DNA from: an uncultured bacterium
GTDB taxonomy: Bacteria; CAIWAD01
Direction of reading: 5' to 3'
DNA length: 47,318 nt
Assembly (NCBI GenBank): GCA_903910645.1
Contig: CAIWAD010000021.1
Location: 1-47,318, forward strand
A program made the position numbers and the translations under genes. How positions within the stretch are numbered: the first letter of the stretch is position 1; each line of letters starts with the position of its first letter. Below, piece after piece: positions 9,735 through 17,794 of the stretch. The notes beneath the pieces were generated by a model. It worked only from the letters and a program-made list of their open reading frames with translations, did not search any database and had not been told where the DNA came from.

Positions 9735-10996
9735 AGCACGCCCATGCGCAGCTGCCACCGCTTCACCGTTTGCCGCACTTCGCTGCGCTGGGTTGTGGTG
9801 GCCCAATCCAGCCAATGGCGGGTCCAGGATTCCCGCTCCGTGGAAAACTCCAGGGCCACCCGCTCTTCCATGAGGTAGGCAAGTCCGCCGGACAGGGCCA
9901 GGCGGGGGTCCTCCCGATAGGCCCAGGAACTGAGGTCGGCCGTGGACTCATCGGCAATCGTGCTTCCCGAAAACCCGCCCCGGCTGTAACGCAGCCCGCC
10001 ACGCAGGCGCAGTTCCCACGCGGGCAGCACCCATTCCACACCCAGACGCAAGCGCTGTCGTGGCGTGAAGGCTCTGGCCAGGGCGTCCTGATTCAAGACC
10101 AGATCCTCTCCGTTGGGAAGATCCTCGTAACGCAGGGCCGACCAATCCTGCCAATCCCAGGCCATGGCCAGCTGCCAGCCAGGCCTGTGCCAGCCCACGC
10201 CCAGATCGAACAACAGGGGGCGCTTCAAGTCGTAGCCCGAGTGCTCCCGCCCGGTCTGGGGCAGGCTGTCCGGATGGCTCCAGGAGCTTGTTTGTCGGTA
10301 ATCCACCGTCAGGGTGTACGCGGGCTCCACCAAGAGGCTCAGACGCAAAGGCCCTTTGCGATGGGCCAGGGAGAATCGTGCGCCCAGGCCCTCCAGGGTG
10401 GCACGGTGGTGGGCCAGCCATTTCTCCCCGCTTAAGGTGTTCTCCTCCCGATCCAGGCGTTCCAGTTCCTGATGGTGAAGGGCAAGGCTCATGCCCCCCG
10501 CCAGATCCGCAGTCCATTGTCCAGCCAGACTGAGCAGCCACATGTCCTCGCTGCCCGAGCCGTCTTCGGACACGCGCCAGCCACCGTCGGGGAATCGGCC
10601 GGAGGCGTCCACCTGGGCCTGCCGGGCCCACCCCAGGGCCCAGCAGAATCCTCCCCGCAGGGCGGGCAAAGGATGCACATAACCCACATGGGATAGGCCG
10701 GATGAGGAGAGCCGGGTGGAAGCGCGTTCACCATCACTGGACACACTCCGCTCCTCGTGCCGGATGCGCGAGTCCAGGCCACCATTGAATTCCATGCGGC
10801 GCCGCCAGGCCAGCGCGGCCGGATTGTGCCACGCGGCGCTCCAATCCTCCGCCAGGGGCGCCAAGGCGCTTCCCATGGCCAGGGACTGCGTGCCGGGAGG
10901 GATTTCGTGATCCAGCCAGGCCATGGCCTCGGGCGAAGTGGCCTGGGCGAGTCGGCATGTCATCGCCAACAGGATGGGCAGGGCCATGCCTCTCAT
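9722..10996 (-). CDS. Outer-membrane beta-barrel protein, OMPP1/PorV-like
   Basis: 424 aa with signal peptide (MRGMALPILLAMTCRLAQA). After it comes the segment SLAMGSALAPLAEDWSAAWHNPAALAW, the 'MGgA..A..D..A...NPA' pattern of OMPP1/FadL- and PorV-type barrels, then alternating amphipathic strands and a C-terminal Phe (LYRF), as expected for BAM-inserted barrels. The start ATG overlaps the stop of the preceding haem lipoprotein gene (ATGA), so both are translated together. The frame remains open far upstream to 11320, but that part lies over the other gene and is not protein-like. Substrate unknown. Confidence 0.75.
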   Translation of the reverse strand: MRGMALPILLAMTCRLAQATSPEAMAWLDHEIPPGTQSLAMGSALAPLAEDWSAAWHNPAALAWRRRMEFNGGLDSRIRHEERSVSSDGERASTRLSSSGLSHVGYVHPLPALRGGFCWALGWARQAQVDASGRFPDGGWRVSEDGSGSEDMWLLSLAGQWTADLAGGMSLALHHQELERLDREENTLSGEKWLAHHRATLEGLGARFSLAHRKGPLRLSLLVEPAYTLTVDYRQTSSWSHPDSLPQTGREHSGYDLKRPLLFDLGVGWHRPGWQLAMAWDWQDWSALRYEDLPNGEDLVLNQDALARAFTPRQRLRLGVEWVLPAWELRLRGGLRYSRGGFSGSTIADESTADLSSWAYREDPRLALSGGLAYLMEERVALEFSTERESWTRHWLDWATTTQRSEVRQTVKRWQLRMGVLYRF

Positions 10997-11472
10997 TTGG
11001 TCAAATCCTTCCGGGAAGAGTCGGCATCCACTGTTTTCTTCCCCGCACCCGTCTTGCGCTGCCTTGGAGAAATGGGAAGGGGCCTTTCCCGGCCCGGGCC
11101 AGCACTTGTGTCCACCAGGGCGGCCTGGCGACGCGGCCCTTGAGAGAAGGTTGGCATCACGACAGGCAAGGGATCGGCAACCGGCGCGGCTAAACGCCCT
11201 TCCTCCACCGCCAGCGCATGATCCCCTCCCGAACGCCACCACGCGCCTTCCCGAAAGGCATGAAGCGGATCCGGGCTTGCCAGCTCCAGCGGTCCATGAT
11301 CTTCCAGGGCCGCAAACCACGGATCCGTGGCATGGCAGGCAGCGCAGTCACTGTCCAGCGCGGGTGTGAAAATGCGGCTCTGTTGCATGAGGAGCGGGTG
11401 GTTCAAACGCGTGTAGCAGGACAGGGCGCCCAGGGCGAGCAGGGCCGGAAGGACAAGAGTCAGGGGCCGCAT
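10993..11472 (-). CDS. Haem-binding (CxxCH) lipoprotein
   Basis: 159 aa. The N-terminus MRPLTLVLPALLALGALSC ends in a lipobox (ALSC), so it should be lipid-anchored. A single c-type haem motif CAACH follows in DSDCAACHATDPW. The rest contains Trp-rich and Pro-rich stretches and a basic C-terminal tail ending DSSRKDLTK. Start ATG at 11472 has AAAGG 7 nt upstream. Coupled by ATGA overlap to the barrel downstream, suggesting an envelope redox or transport pair. I do not recognise the family beyond monohaem cytochrome c-like. Confidence 0.65.
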   Translation of the reverse strand: MRPLTLVLPALLALGALSCYTRLNHPLLMQQSRIFTPALDSDCAACHATDPWFAALEDHGPLELASPDPLHAFREGAWWRSGGDHALAVEEGRLAAPVADPLPVVMPTFSQGPRRQAALVDTSAGPGRERPLPISPRQRKTGAGKKTVDADSSRKDLTK

Positions 11473-11614
11473 GGTGTCACCTTTCCGCGCCCACGATGGA
11501 CGCGGCACAAAGGTGGGCGTTGAAGGCCGTCTGGCCAAACAAAAAGGCCCGGCTGGGAAGTGCCCGCCAGGCCATGTTGAACTCATCTGCTGTGGCGAAA
11601 CACCAGGGGGCGGA

Positions 11615-12430
11615 TTAAAAATCCTCCACATAGGTGATGCGGATCTCGCGGCTGACACTGTTCACCGGCCGCATGGCAACATCCTTGCGGTTCTTCAGCA
11701 CATCGCGAAAGTCCAGCTCCATGGAGAGGCGGTCCGCCAGGGCCCAGCGCACGCCGGCGTTGAGAAAGCCCTTGGTGCTGGAGAGGCCGGTCTTCACATC
11801 GTCCCAGGCGAAATCGTACTCGGCAATGATGGACAGCTCGTCATTGACAGCCTTGTCCACGCCGATCCACACATTCAGGCCGGCATCGTCGTCATTTTCC
11901 ATGGGGTTCACATTTGCGCCCAGGTGAAGGCCCATCAGGCCCATGTTCCCCACCAGGTAGTTCTTCCCCAGCGCGGCATAAAAGCCCTTGGCCTTCACTT
12001 CGTAGCGGTCCACCGGCACATCCACCGTGGTGCTGTCGCCATCAGGATCCACCTTCTCCAGCCAGCGCCCGTGGCCCTGTCCCGCGTAACCCAGCACGAT
12101 GGCCGGCCAGGAGACGGTCTCATCCATGAGGCGGTACTTCAGCGCCAGTTCAGGGCGCCCGTTCCAATCCGGACTGGCATCGGAAATGATGCGCACACCA
12201 CCGAAGGAAGCGCCCAGGTTCAGGCGATCCAACATGCCCATGTTCAGGGCCAACAGGACACCGCCTTCGCCGTAGAGGCACATGTCGAAATCAAAGGTGC
12301 CCTTCTGCAGAATGCCCGCCGTGGGGTTGTCAATCAGTCGGTTCACCGGCAGGGTCTTCATGTTCTGGGCCATGGCCGGCGCGCCCGCCAGCATCAGGGC
12401 CGCCAGCGCGGCCGCAAGAGTTTGCTTCAA
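11615..12430 (-). CDS. Outer-membrane beta-barrel protein of unknown role
   Basis: 271 aa. It starts with TTG: the strong AGGAGG (12441-12436) lies 5 nt before it, and the predicted product MKQTLAAALAALMLAGAPAMAQ is a textbook signal peptide; no ATG fits. The mature part (LPVNRLIDNPTAGILQKGTFDFDM..., GVLLALNMGMLDRLNLGASFGGVRI) alternates hydrophobic and polar residues like a 10-12 strand barrel and ends ITYVEDF with a terminal Phe. The ribosome site overlaps the stop codon of the upstream gene ending at 12440, so translation is linked. Family not named; similar barrels occur widely in FCB genomes. Confidence 0.7.
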   Translation of the reverse strand: MKQTLAAALAALMLAGAPAMAQNMKTLPVNRLIDNPTAGILQKGTFDFDMCLYGEGGVLLALNMGMLDRLNLGASFGGVRIISDASPDWNGRPELALKYRLMDETVSWPAIVLGYAGQGHGRWLEKVDPDGDSTTVDVPVDRYEVKAKGFYAALGKNYLVGNMGLMGLHLGANVNPMENDDDAGLNVWIGVDKAVNDELSIIAEYDFAWDDVKTGLSSTKGFLNAGVRWALADRLSMELDFRDVLKNRKDVAMRPVNSVSREIRITYVEDF

Positions 12431-12439
12431 TGGCGCCTC

Positions 12440-13558
12440 CTACTTCTCAATGAGTTCAATATTGGCCCGGGGAAGCACCACGCGCTCGCCGGCTTCGGTT
12501 TCCACCTCCAGCACGCGCACCAGCGTGCCGCTTTCCAGCACGGTCAATTCCGGTGGCAAGGCGCTCACTCGGCCCTTCTGGCCGAACCAGGGCTGGCGGA
12601 TGATGCGCACCTCACTGCCGATTTCCAATGCGCCCGTGTGACGGGACTCCACTTCCAGATCCTGGTCGGGCAAGGGCACCACGATCTCAGGGCGGATGAC
12701 GCCGGCGCGGATCTGGGTGGCGCCGTTCACGCTGGCGTGGCGGCCTTTCAGACTGTCCAGCAGATCCCAGGTGCGCTGGATCATAGGAATTTCGCCATAG
12801 CCCTCGGTGAGGATGAGGGTGATGCCAATCTCCTCGTTTCCAGTAATGGCCACGCCCAGCTCGAAGCCCAGCAGCTCCTTCAGGTCGCCCTTGTCGAAGC
12901 CGCCGGCGATGATGCCCGACACGCCCAGGTCGCGGGCCTTGAACAAGGCCTCCAGTGTGACACCCGATCCGCCCACCAGGATGAGTCCCTTGTGCGCAGG
13001 CAGGATGTGGGCCGCCTCCAGTTTTTCCCTGGGGCCGCGGGTGGCCGGCTCAAGTTTGCCCCAGGCCTCGCCGCCCACGCCAAAAATGCCCTGGATGTAG
13101 GCGCCCTGGGTGCAGATGGTGACGCCTTCGCGCTCGTGCACGGCCACCACTTGGCCGTCCATGAAGGCGTTCACCTCCACGGGCACGGGAGGCCGTTGCA
13201 GGATGACCTGTCCGGTGCGCAGGGAAATGCTCTCCACGGTGCCGTCAATGGGGCTTTCGCAAGTGGATTTGAAGAAGCCGAAAAAGCTGCGCGCCATGGC
13301 GATGGTCTCGCCCTTGCGCACGGGATCCTTTTCGCGCTTGAGCATGGCATCCTTCAACTCGCCGGGCTCCACGCCAAGGGCGTGGGCCACTTGCACAGGG
13401 TAGATGTCGCCGGGGAGCTCGGTGCGCGCCACCACCTGATTGTGGGCCACTTGCTGCCCCACCTGGACGGTGACATCGCCGAGCAGGGGAAGGCGGCGTT
13501 CCTTGGTGACCACCGTGCCCCGCGCCACGCGCAGGCCGGGAGTGAAGGAGCTGGCCAT
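12440..13558 (-). CDS. Conserved hypothetical protein with barrel-sandwich-like and KOW-like segments
   Basis: 372 aa, cytoplasmic by sequence (no signal peptide or membrane helix). The N-terminal half has two stretches resembling halves of a biotinyl/lipoyl or RnfC-type barrel sandwich: DVTVQVGQQVAHNQVVAR and SPIDGTVESISLRTGQV. A glycine-rich centre (LILVGGSGVTLEALFKA, SGIIAGGF) looks like an alpha/beta layer. The last 60 residues (EIGSEVRIIRQPWFGQKGRV...) resemble a KOW domain. No lipoyl-type Lys motif is seen. Start ATG has GAGG 4-5 nt upstream. Precedes a barrel gene in a coupled pair. Function unknown; a role in envelope biogenesis is only suggested by context. Confidence 0.6.
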   Translation of the reverse strand: MASSFTPGLRVARGTVVTKERRLPLLGDVTVQVGQQVAHNQVVARTELPGDIYPVQVAHALGVEPGELKDAMLKREKDPVRKGETIAMARSFFGFFKSTCESPIDGTVESISLRTGQVILQRPPVPVEVNAFMDGQVVAVHEREGVTICTQGAYIQGIFGVGGEAWGKLEPATRGPREKLEAAHILPAHKGLILVGGSGVTLEALFKARDLGVSGIIAGGFDKGDLKELLGFELGVAITGNEEIGITLILTEGYGEIPMIQRTWDLLDSLKGRHASVNGATQIRAGVIRPEIVVPLPDQDLEVESRHTGALEIGSEVRIIRQPWFGQKGRVSALPPELTVLESGTLVRVLEVETEAGERVVLPRANIELIEK

Positions 13559-13604
13559 GGCACCTCGCTTGTTGGTTGGCCGAAGGTGGCAAAATGCGCG
13601 GGGC

Positions 13605-13632
13605 GTAGGGACGCGGCATGCCGCGTCCCTAC
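13605..13632. repeat. 28-bp perfect palindrome overlapping the ettA stop codon
   Basis: Arms GTAGGGACGCGGCA (13605-13618) and TGCCGCGTCCCTAC (13619-13632) are exact reverse complements with no loop. Flanking GGGGC and CGCCCC extend pairing with a one-base bulge. The ettA TAG (13631-13629) lies in one arm. On the minus strand the hairpin is followed by GC-rich sequence then ATTTT, so it could terminate ettA transcription. Palindromes of this GTAGGG...CCCTAC type occur as dispersed repeats in many genomes, so this may be a mobile repeat copy. Only one copy was noticed here. Confidence 0.7.
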
Positions 13633-15296
13633 CGCCCCATGCGCCGATACTTGATGCGGTGCGGCCCCGTGTCCCCGCCGCGCTCGCGCAGCGACTTCTC
13701 GTAGTCGCTGTAGTTCCCCTCGAACCAGGTCACGCGACTGTCCCCTTCAAAAGCGAGGATGTGCGTGGCGATGCGGTCCAGGAACCAGCGGTCGTGGCTG
13801 ATGACCACGGCGCAACCCGGGAAGTTCAACAGGCCTTCCTCCAGCGCCCGCAGGGTGTTCACATCCAGATCGTTGGTGGGCTCGTCCAGCAGGAGCACAT
13901 TGGCGCCCTCGCGCAGGGTGCGCGCCAGATGCACGCGTCCGCGCTCACCGCCAGAGAGCAGGCCCACTGGCTTCTGCTGGTCCTGTCCTGTGAAATTGAA
14001 GCGCCCCACCCAGGCCCGGCTGCTGATTTCCCGACCACCCACCTCCAGCGTGTCCTTGCCGTCGGAGATCACCTTCCAGATGCTGTCCTCGGGGTTCATG
14101 GGCCGATTCTGGTCCACGTAGCCCAGACGCACCGTCTCGCCCACGCGGATCTCGCCCGAGTCCGGCGTCTCCTGTCCGGTGATGAGGCGGAAGAGCGTGG
14201 TCTTGCCGGCGCCGTTGGCGCCGATCACACCCACGATGCCGCCTGGAGGCAGGGCGAAGTCCAGGCCCTCGAAGAGCACGCGGTCCTCGTAGCCCTTGCC
14301 CAGTCCACGCGCCTCGATGACCGTGGCTCCCAGGCGCTGGCTGATGGGAATGAAAATCTCCAGCTCGTCCTGGACCTTCTCGCTCTGCTGGGCGGCCATC
14401 TCCTCGTAGCGGGCGATGCGCGCCTTGCTCTTGTCGTGGCGCGCCTTTGGGCTCTGGCGCACCCACTCCAGCTCGCGCTCCAAAGTCTTGCGCCGCTTGG
14501 ACTCCTGCTTCTCCTCCTGGGCCAGGCGCGCGCTCTTCTGCTCCAGCCAACTGCTGTAGTTGCCCTCGAAGGGGATGCCGTGGCCGCGGTCCAGCTCCAG
14601 GATCCAGCCCGCTACATTGTCCAGGAAGTAACGGTCGTGGGTCACGGCCAACACGGTTCCGGGGTAGCGCGCCAGGTACTGCTCCAGCCAGGCCACGCTC
14701 TCGGCGTCCAAATGGTTGGTGGGCTCATCCAGCAGGAGCACGTCAGGATTGGACAGGAGCAGGCGGCACAGGGCCACGCGACGCTTCTCGCCACCGGAGA
14801 GCACGTCCACCAGCGTGTCACCCTCCGGGCAACGCAGGGCGTCCATGGCCTGCTCGATCTGGCGGTCCAGGTCCCAGGCCCCCAGGTGGTCAATTTTTTC
14901 CTGCAATTCCGCCTGGCGGGCCATTAGTGTGTCAAAGTCCGCATCGGGCTCGGCGAACTGCTCGCTGATGGCGTTGAACTCCGCCACCAGGCGCGCCGTC
15001 TCGCCCACACCCTCCAGCACCGCTTCGCGTACCGTCTGTCCGGTGCCCAACTGCGGCTCCTGGGGCAGGTAACCGAAGCGCAGGCCTTTCTGCGCCACGA
15101 TATCGCCCACGATGTCCGTGTCCAGCCCGGCGATGATGCGCAGCAGCGTGCTCTTGCCGGCACCATTCAGGCCCAGCACGCCGATCTTGGCGCCGTAGTA
15201 GAAGCCCAGGTAGATGTCCCGCAGGATCTGGCGCTTGGTGTCGCGCAAAACCTTGCCCACGCCGATCATGGAGAAAATGACCTTCTGGTCGCTCAT
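13629..15296 (-). CDS. ettA: Energy-dependent translational throttle protein EttA (ABC-F)
   Basis: 555 aa, the same length as E. coli EttA. Two ABC cassettes on one chain: Walker A GLNGAGKST and GANGAGKTT, signatures LSGGEKRR and LSGGERGR, and DEPTNH/DEPTND Walker B regions. The inter-domain linker carries the charged helical SARLAQEEKQESKRR segment that inserts at the ribosomal E/P site. EttA gates entry of the 70S ribosome into elongation depending on ADP/ATP. The near-full-length match to EttA distinguishes it from Uup or resistance ABC-Fs. It is transcribed alone or as head of the minus-strand set; a palindrome overlaps its stop. Confidence 0.95.
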   Translation of the reverse strand: MSDQKVIFSMIGVGKVLRDTKRQILRDIYLGFYYGAKIGVLGLNGAGKSTLLRIIAGLDTDIVGDIVAQKGLRFGYLPQEPQLGTGQTVREAVLEGVGETARLVAEFNAISEQFAEPDADFDTLMARQAELQEKIDHLGAWDLDRQIEQAMDALRCPEGDTLVDVLSGGEKRRVALCRLLLSNPDVLLLDEPTNHLDAESVAWLEQYLARYPGTVLAVTHDRYFLDNVAGWILELDRGHGIPFEGNYSSWLEQKSARLAQEEKQESKRRKTLERELEWVRQSPKARHDKSKARIARYEEMAAQQSEKVQDELEIFIPISQRLGATVIEARGLGKGYEDRVLFEGLDFALPPGGIVGVIGANGAGKTTLFRLITGQETPDSGEIRVGETVRLGYVDQNRPMNPEDSIWKVISDGKDTLEVGGREISSRAWVGRFNFTGQDQQKPVGLLSGGERGRVHLARTLREGANVLLLDEPTNDLDVNTLRALEEGLLNFPGCAVVISHDRWFLDRIATHILAFEGDSRVTWFEGNYSDYEKSLRERGGDTGPHRIKYRRMGR

Positions 15297-15471
15297 GGAG
15301 TCCTCACTCTTGATTTACGCACAAGGTACGAAGGGCCACCGTGGCCTCGCCCATCGCCTTGGTTTAACAGCCCCTCATAATTCCTTACCCTGATTTCATT
15401 ACAACGACATCATGCAGGCGCGTGGGCGGCCATCGCTTCAACAGCAGCAGTCACATTCCCAGAGCGGCACC
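15297..15471. promoter_or_regulatory. Divergent control region of ettA and the polysaccharide cassette
   Basis: This 175-bp gap separates divergent genes. For ettA, a minus-strand -35-like TTGTAA (15404-15399) and -10-like AATTAT (15382-15377), 16 bp apart, each match four of six consensus bases. No convincing plus-strand promoter is visible for the aminotransferase. Confidence 0.3.
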
Positions 15472-16590
15472 ATGGCGAACACTGAACAGATTTATGTCAC
15501 CCAGCCACTTCTCCCCCCGCTGGAGGAGTTCCTTCCCTACCTGGAGAAAATCTGGGATAACAAGTGGCTTACCAATGGTGGACCATTCCATCAGCAGCTT
15601 GAGCGCGAGCTGGCCATCCATCTGGGGGTGGAACATTTGTCACTGTTCGCCAATGGCACCCTTGCCCTGGTCACCGCACTGCAGGCGTTGCGCATCACAG
15701 GAGAGGTGATCACAACACCCTACTCCTTTGTTGCCACCGCGCATTCCCTGCTGTGGAATGGCATCAAGCCGGTTTTTGTGGATGTCACACCTGGCGGCTT
15801 CAATTTGGACCCGGCACAGGTTGAGGCGGCCATCACGCCGCAAACCACGGCAATCCTGCCCGTCCATGTTTACGGGCATCCCTGTAATGTGGATGCGTTG
15901 CAGAAAATCGCCGACACCTATGGGCTGAAGGTGTTGTACGACGCAGCCCACGCCTTTGGTGTTCATTACCAGGGGAAAAGCCTGCTGCGTCATGGCGACC
16001 TGTCGGTGCTGAGCTTCCACGCCACAAAAGTCTTCAACACCTTTGAAGGCGGTGCAATCGTTTGTCCGGATGAGAAAACGAAGAAGCGCATTGATGATTT
16101 GAAGAATTTTGGTTTCGCGGATGAAGTCACGGTCACCGCACCGGGCATCAATGCCAAAATGAATGAAGTACAGGCGGCCTTTGGTTTGCTTCAATTGCGG
16201 CATGTTGGCAACGCGCTGGAGCGGCGTAGGGAAATTGATGGACTTTATCGGCACTTGTTGAAAGATGTTCCAGGGATTTTCCTCCCCATGGCGCCAGATG
16301 ACACGGTGTGGAACCATGCCTATTTCCCTATTTTGGTGAAGCCAGAATATGGCCTTAGTCGCGACGCATTAAATGACGCCTTGCGTAAAAATGGAATATT
16401 TGCCCGGCGCTATTTTTATCCCTTGATCAGCGAGTTTCCCATGTATCGCGGATTGCCAACGGCCGCCCGGTCACGCCTGCCTGTGGCTTGGCAGGCTTCC
16501 CAGGAAGTGCTTTGTCTGCCCATCTATCCCGCTCTCACGGATGAACATGTCCAGCGGATTGCCTTGTTGATTCGGGAGCCCGGGGCGTGA
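15472..16590 (+). CDS. DegT/DnrJ/EryC1 sugar aminotransferase
   Basis: 372-aa PLP enzyme of nucleotide-sugar metabolism, transferring an amino group to a keto-deoxysugar. The opening VTQPLLPPLEEFLPYLEKIW and the motif TTPYSFVATAHSLLWNGIKP are typical; the PLP Lys is K186 in SFHATKVFN. The overall pattern recalls dTDP-4-amino-4,6-dideoxyglucose-forming enzymes (VioA/QdtB-like), but substrate cannot be fixed. The ATG at 15472 is chosen because the 20 residues from an earlier ATG (15412) are Gln/Ser-rich and unlike the family; neither start has a good ribosome site. First gene of the polysaccharide cassette; its stop overlaps the next start. Confidence 0.9.
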   Translation: MANTEQIYVTQPLLPPLEEFLPYLEKIWDNKWLTNGGPFHQQLERELAIHLGVEHLSLFANGTLALVTALQALRITGEVITTPYSFVATAHSLLWNGIKPVFVDVTPGGFNLDPAQVEAAITPQTTAILPVHVYGHPCNVDALQKIADTYGLKVLYDAAHAFGVHYQGKSLLRHGDLSVLSFHATKVFNTFEGGAIVCPDEKTKKRIDDLKNFGFADEVTVTAPGINAKMNEVQAAFGLLQLRHVGNALERRREIDGLYRHLLKDVPGIFLPMAPDDTVWNHAYFPILVKPEYGLSRDALNDALRKNGIFARRYFYPLISEFPMYRGLPTAARSRLPVAWQASQEVLCLPIYPALTDEHVQRIALLIREPGA

Positions 16591-17285
16591 AACTGGCCAT
16601 CATGCAGCCGTATTTCCTGCCATACATTGGCTATTTTCAGCTAATTGAACATGTTGACGAGTTTGTAGTGTATGACAATATTCAATACACAAAATCCGGT
16701 TGGATCAATAGGAATCGGCTTTTACGTGACGGAAGGGACCAGCTCTTTACCTTGCCGCTAAAGCACGATTCAGATGTGCTGAATGTTGTGGATCGCGAAT
16801 TGTCGCCCGCCTTCCGTCGGGACAAGCTGCTGAACCAGGTGCGGGAGGCCTATCGTCAGGCACCGCACTTCTCCACGGTGTTTCCTCTGATTGAAGACAT
16901 TGTGTTGTTCAAGGATCCAAACTTGTTCGCATATGTTTTTCACTCGTTGAAGCGTGTTTTAAAACACCTTGATATAATGACGCCAATCACTATTTCATCA
17001 AGCATATCATTAGATCATGGTCTAAAAGGGCAAGAGAAGGTCCTGGCAATGTGCCGCGCCCTGGGTGCGGTCGAATACGTCAACCCCGTGGGCGGTATGG
17101 AGCTTTATTCGCGGGACGCCTTCCGCCACCAGGGCGTCGAGTTGCGCTTCCTGCCCCCGCGTCTGCAGGCCTATTCCCAACTTGGTCAGGTCTTTGTGCC
17201 GGGCCTTTCCATCCTGGATGTCATGATGTTCAATTCTGTCAAGGATATCCGGGAGGATTTGCTGAAAATAGGCCAGATGCTCTGA
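16587..17285 (+). CDS. WbqC-like family protein
   Basis: 232 aa. It opens KLAIMQPYFLPYIGYFQLI, the hallmark of the WbqC family, followed by VYDNIQYTKSGWINRNRL and later VNPVGGMELYSRDAF. WbqC-like proteins sit in O-antigen and polysaccharide loci; some are thought to be transferases modifying nucleotide sugars. The GTG start overlaps the previous stop (GTGA). Local base composition is markedly AT-rich: lines around 16921-17040 are only about 33-38% GC against about 60% in most other genes here, a sign of transfer. Confidence 0.9.
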   Translation: MKLAIMQPYFLPYIGYFQLIEHVDEFVVYDNIQYTKSGWINRNRLLRDGRDQLFTLPLKHDSDVLNVVDRELSPAFRRDKLLNQVREAYRQAPHFSTVFPLIEDIVLFKDPNLFAYVFHSLKRVLKHLDIMTPITISSSISLDHGLKGQEKVLAMCRALGAVEYVNPVGGMELYSRDAFRHQGVELRFLPPRLQAYSQLGQVFVPGLSILDVMMFNSVKDIREDLLKIGQML

Positions 17286-17337
17286 TTCAAATCCCACATG
17301 GGCTAAGGAATTCGGGGCCGGAGCCAGCCAAGCGGAG

Positions 17338-17793
17338 ATGCATGTGGACTATCGGCTGAACACCTCTTCCCAAGCAGATATTGCCCAACATCTTGCCCAG
17401 TGCGATGCCCAATTCATTCCACCCTTGAGTCAGCGCGTGGAGCTGGATGCTTACGCCACGAAATTGTGGGAAAGGGCGGAGCGCCATGAAGCATGGGAAG
17501 ACGGGCGCCTGATAGGGCTCCTGGCTGTTTACTGCAACGATGCCCAGCATCAGCGCGCCTTCATCACCAGCGTCAGCGTGTTGGCTGAGCATGTGGGGCG
17601 CGGCATTGCCCGTGACCTGCTTGCCCGTTGCATCGAGCAGGCCCAGAATGCCCAATTCACTGAAGTGGTGCTGGAGGTTGCCAATGACAATCTGCCGGCA
17701 CTTCGGCTATACCAATCCGCGGGCTTCAGCTTGCTAAGCGATTTGTCGCCCACATACATGCTCCGCCTTGAAGTGGCCTCCAGCGGCGTCTGA
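17338..17793 (+). CDS. GNAT-family N-acetyltransferase
   Basis: 151 aa. The acetyl-CoA binding core reads SVLAEHVGRGIARDLLARCI (the Q/RxxGxG/A region) and the C-terminal part LEVANDNLPALRLYQSAGF matches GNAT motif B. Likely N-acetylates an amino sugar made by the upstream aminotransferase. GGAG lies directly before the ATG at 17338 but 6 nt before an in-frame GTG at 17344, so the true start may be the GTG. One base separates its stop from the flippase start. Confidence 0.85.
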   Translation: MHVDYRLNTSSQADIAQHLAQCDAQFIPPLSQRVELDAYATKLWERAERHEAWEDGRLIGLLAVYCNDAQHQRAFITSVSVLAEHVGRGIARDLLARCIEQAQNAQFTEVVLEVANDNLPALRLYQSAGFSLLSDLSPTYMLRLEVASSGV

Positions 17794-17794
17794 C

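Noticed and set aside
11000-11320. N-terminal extension of the barrel gene ending at 9722
   Set aside because: The extension lies over the haem-lipoprotein gene, is Gly/Arg/Cys-rich and lacks a signal peptide; the ATGA-coupled start gives a normal one.
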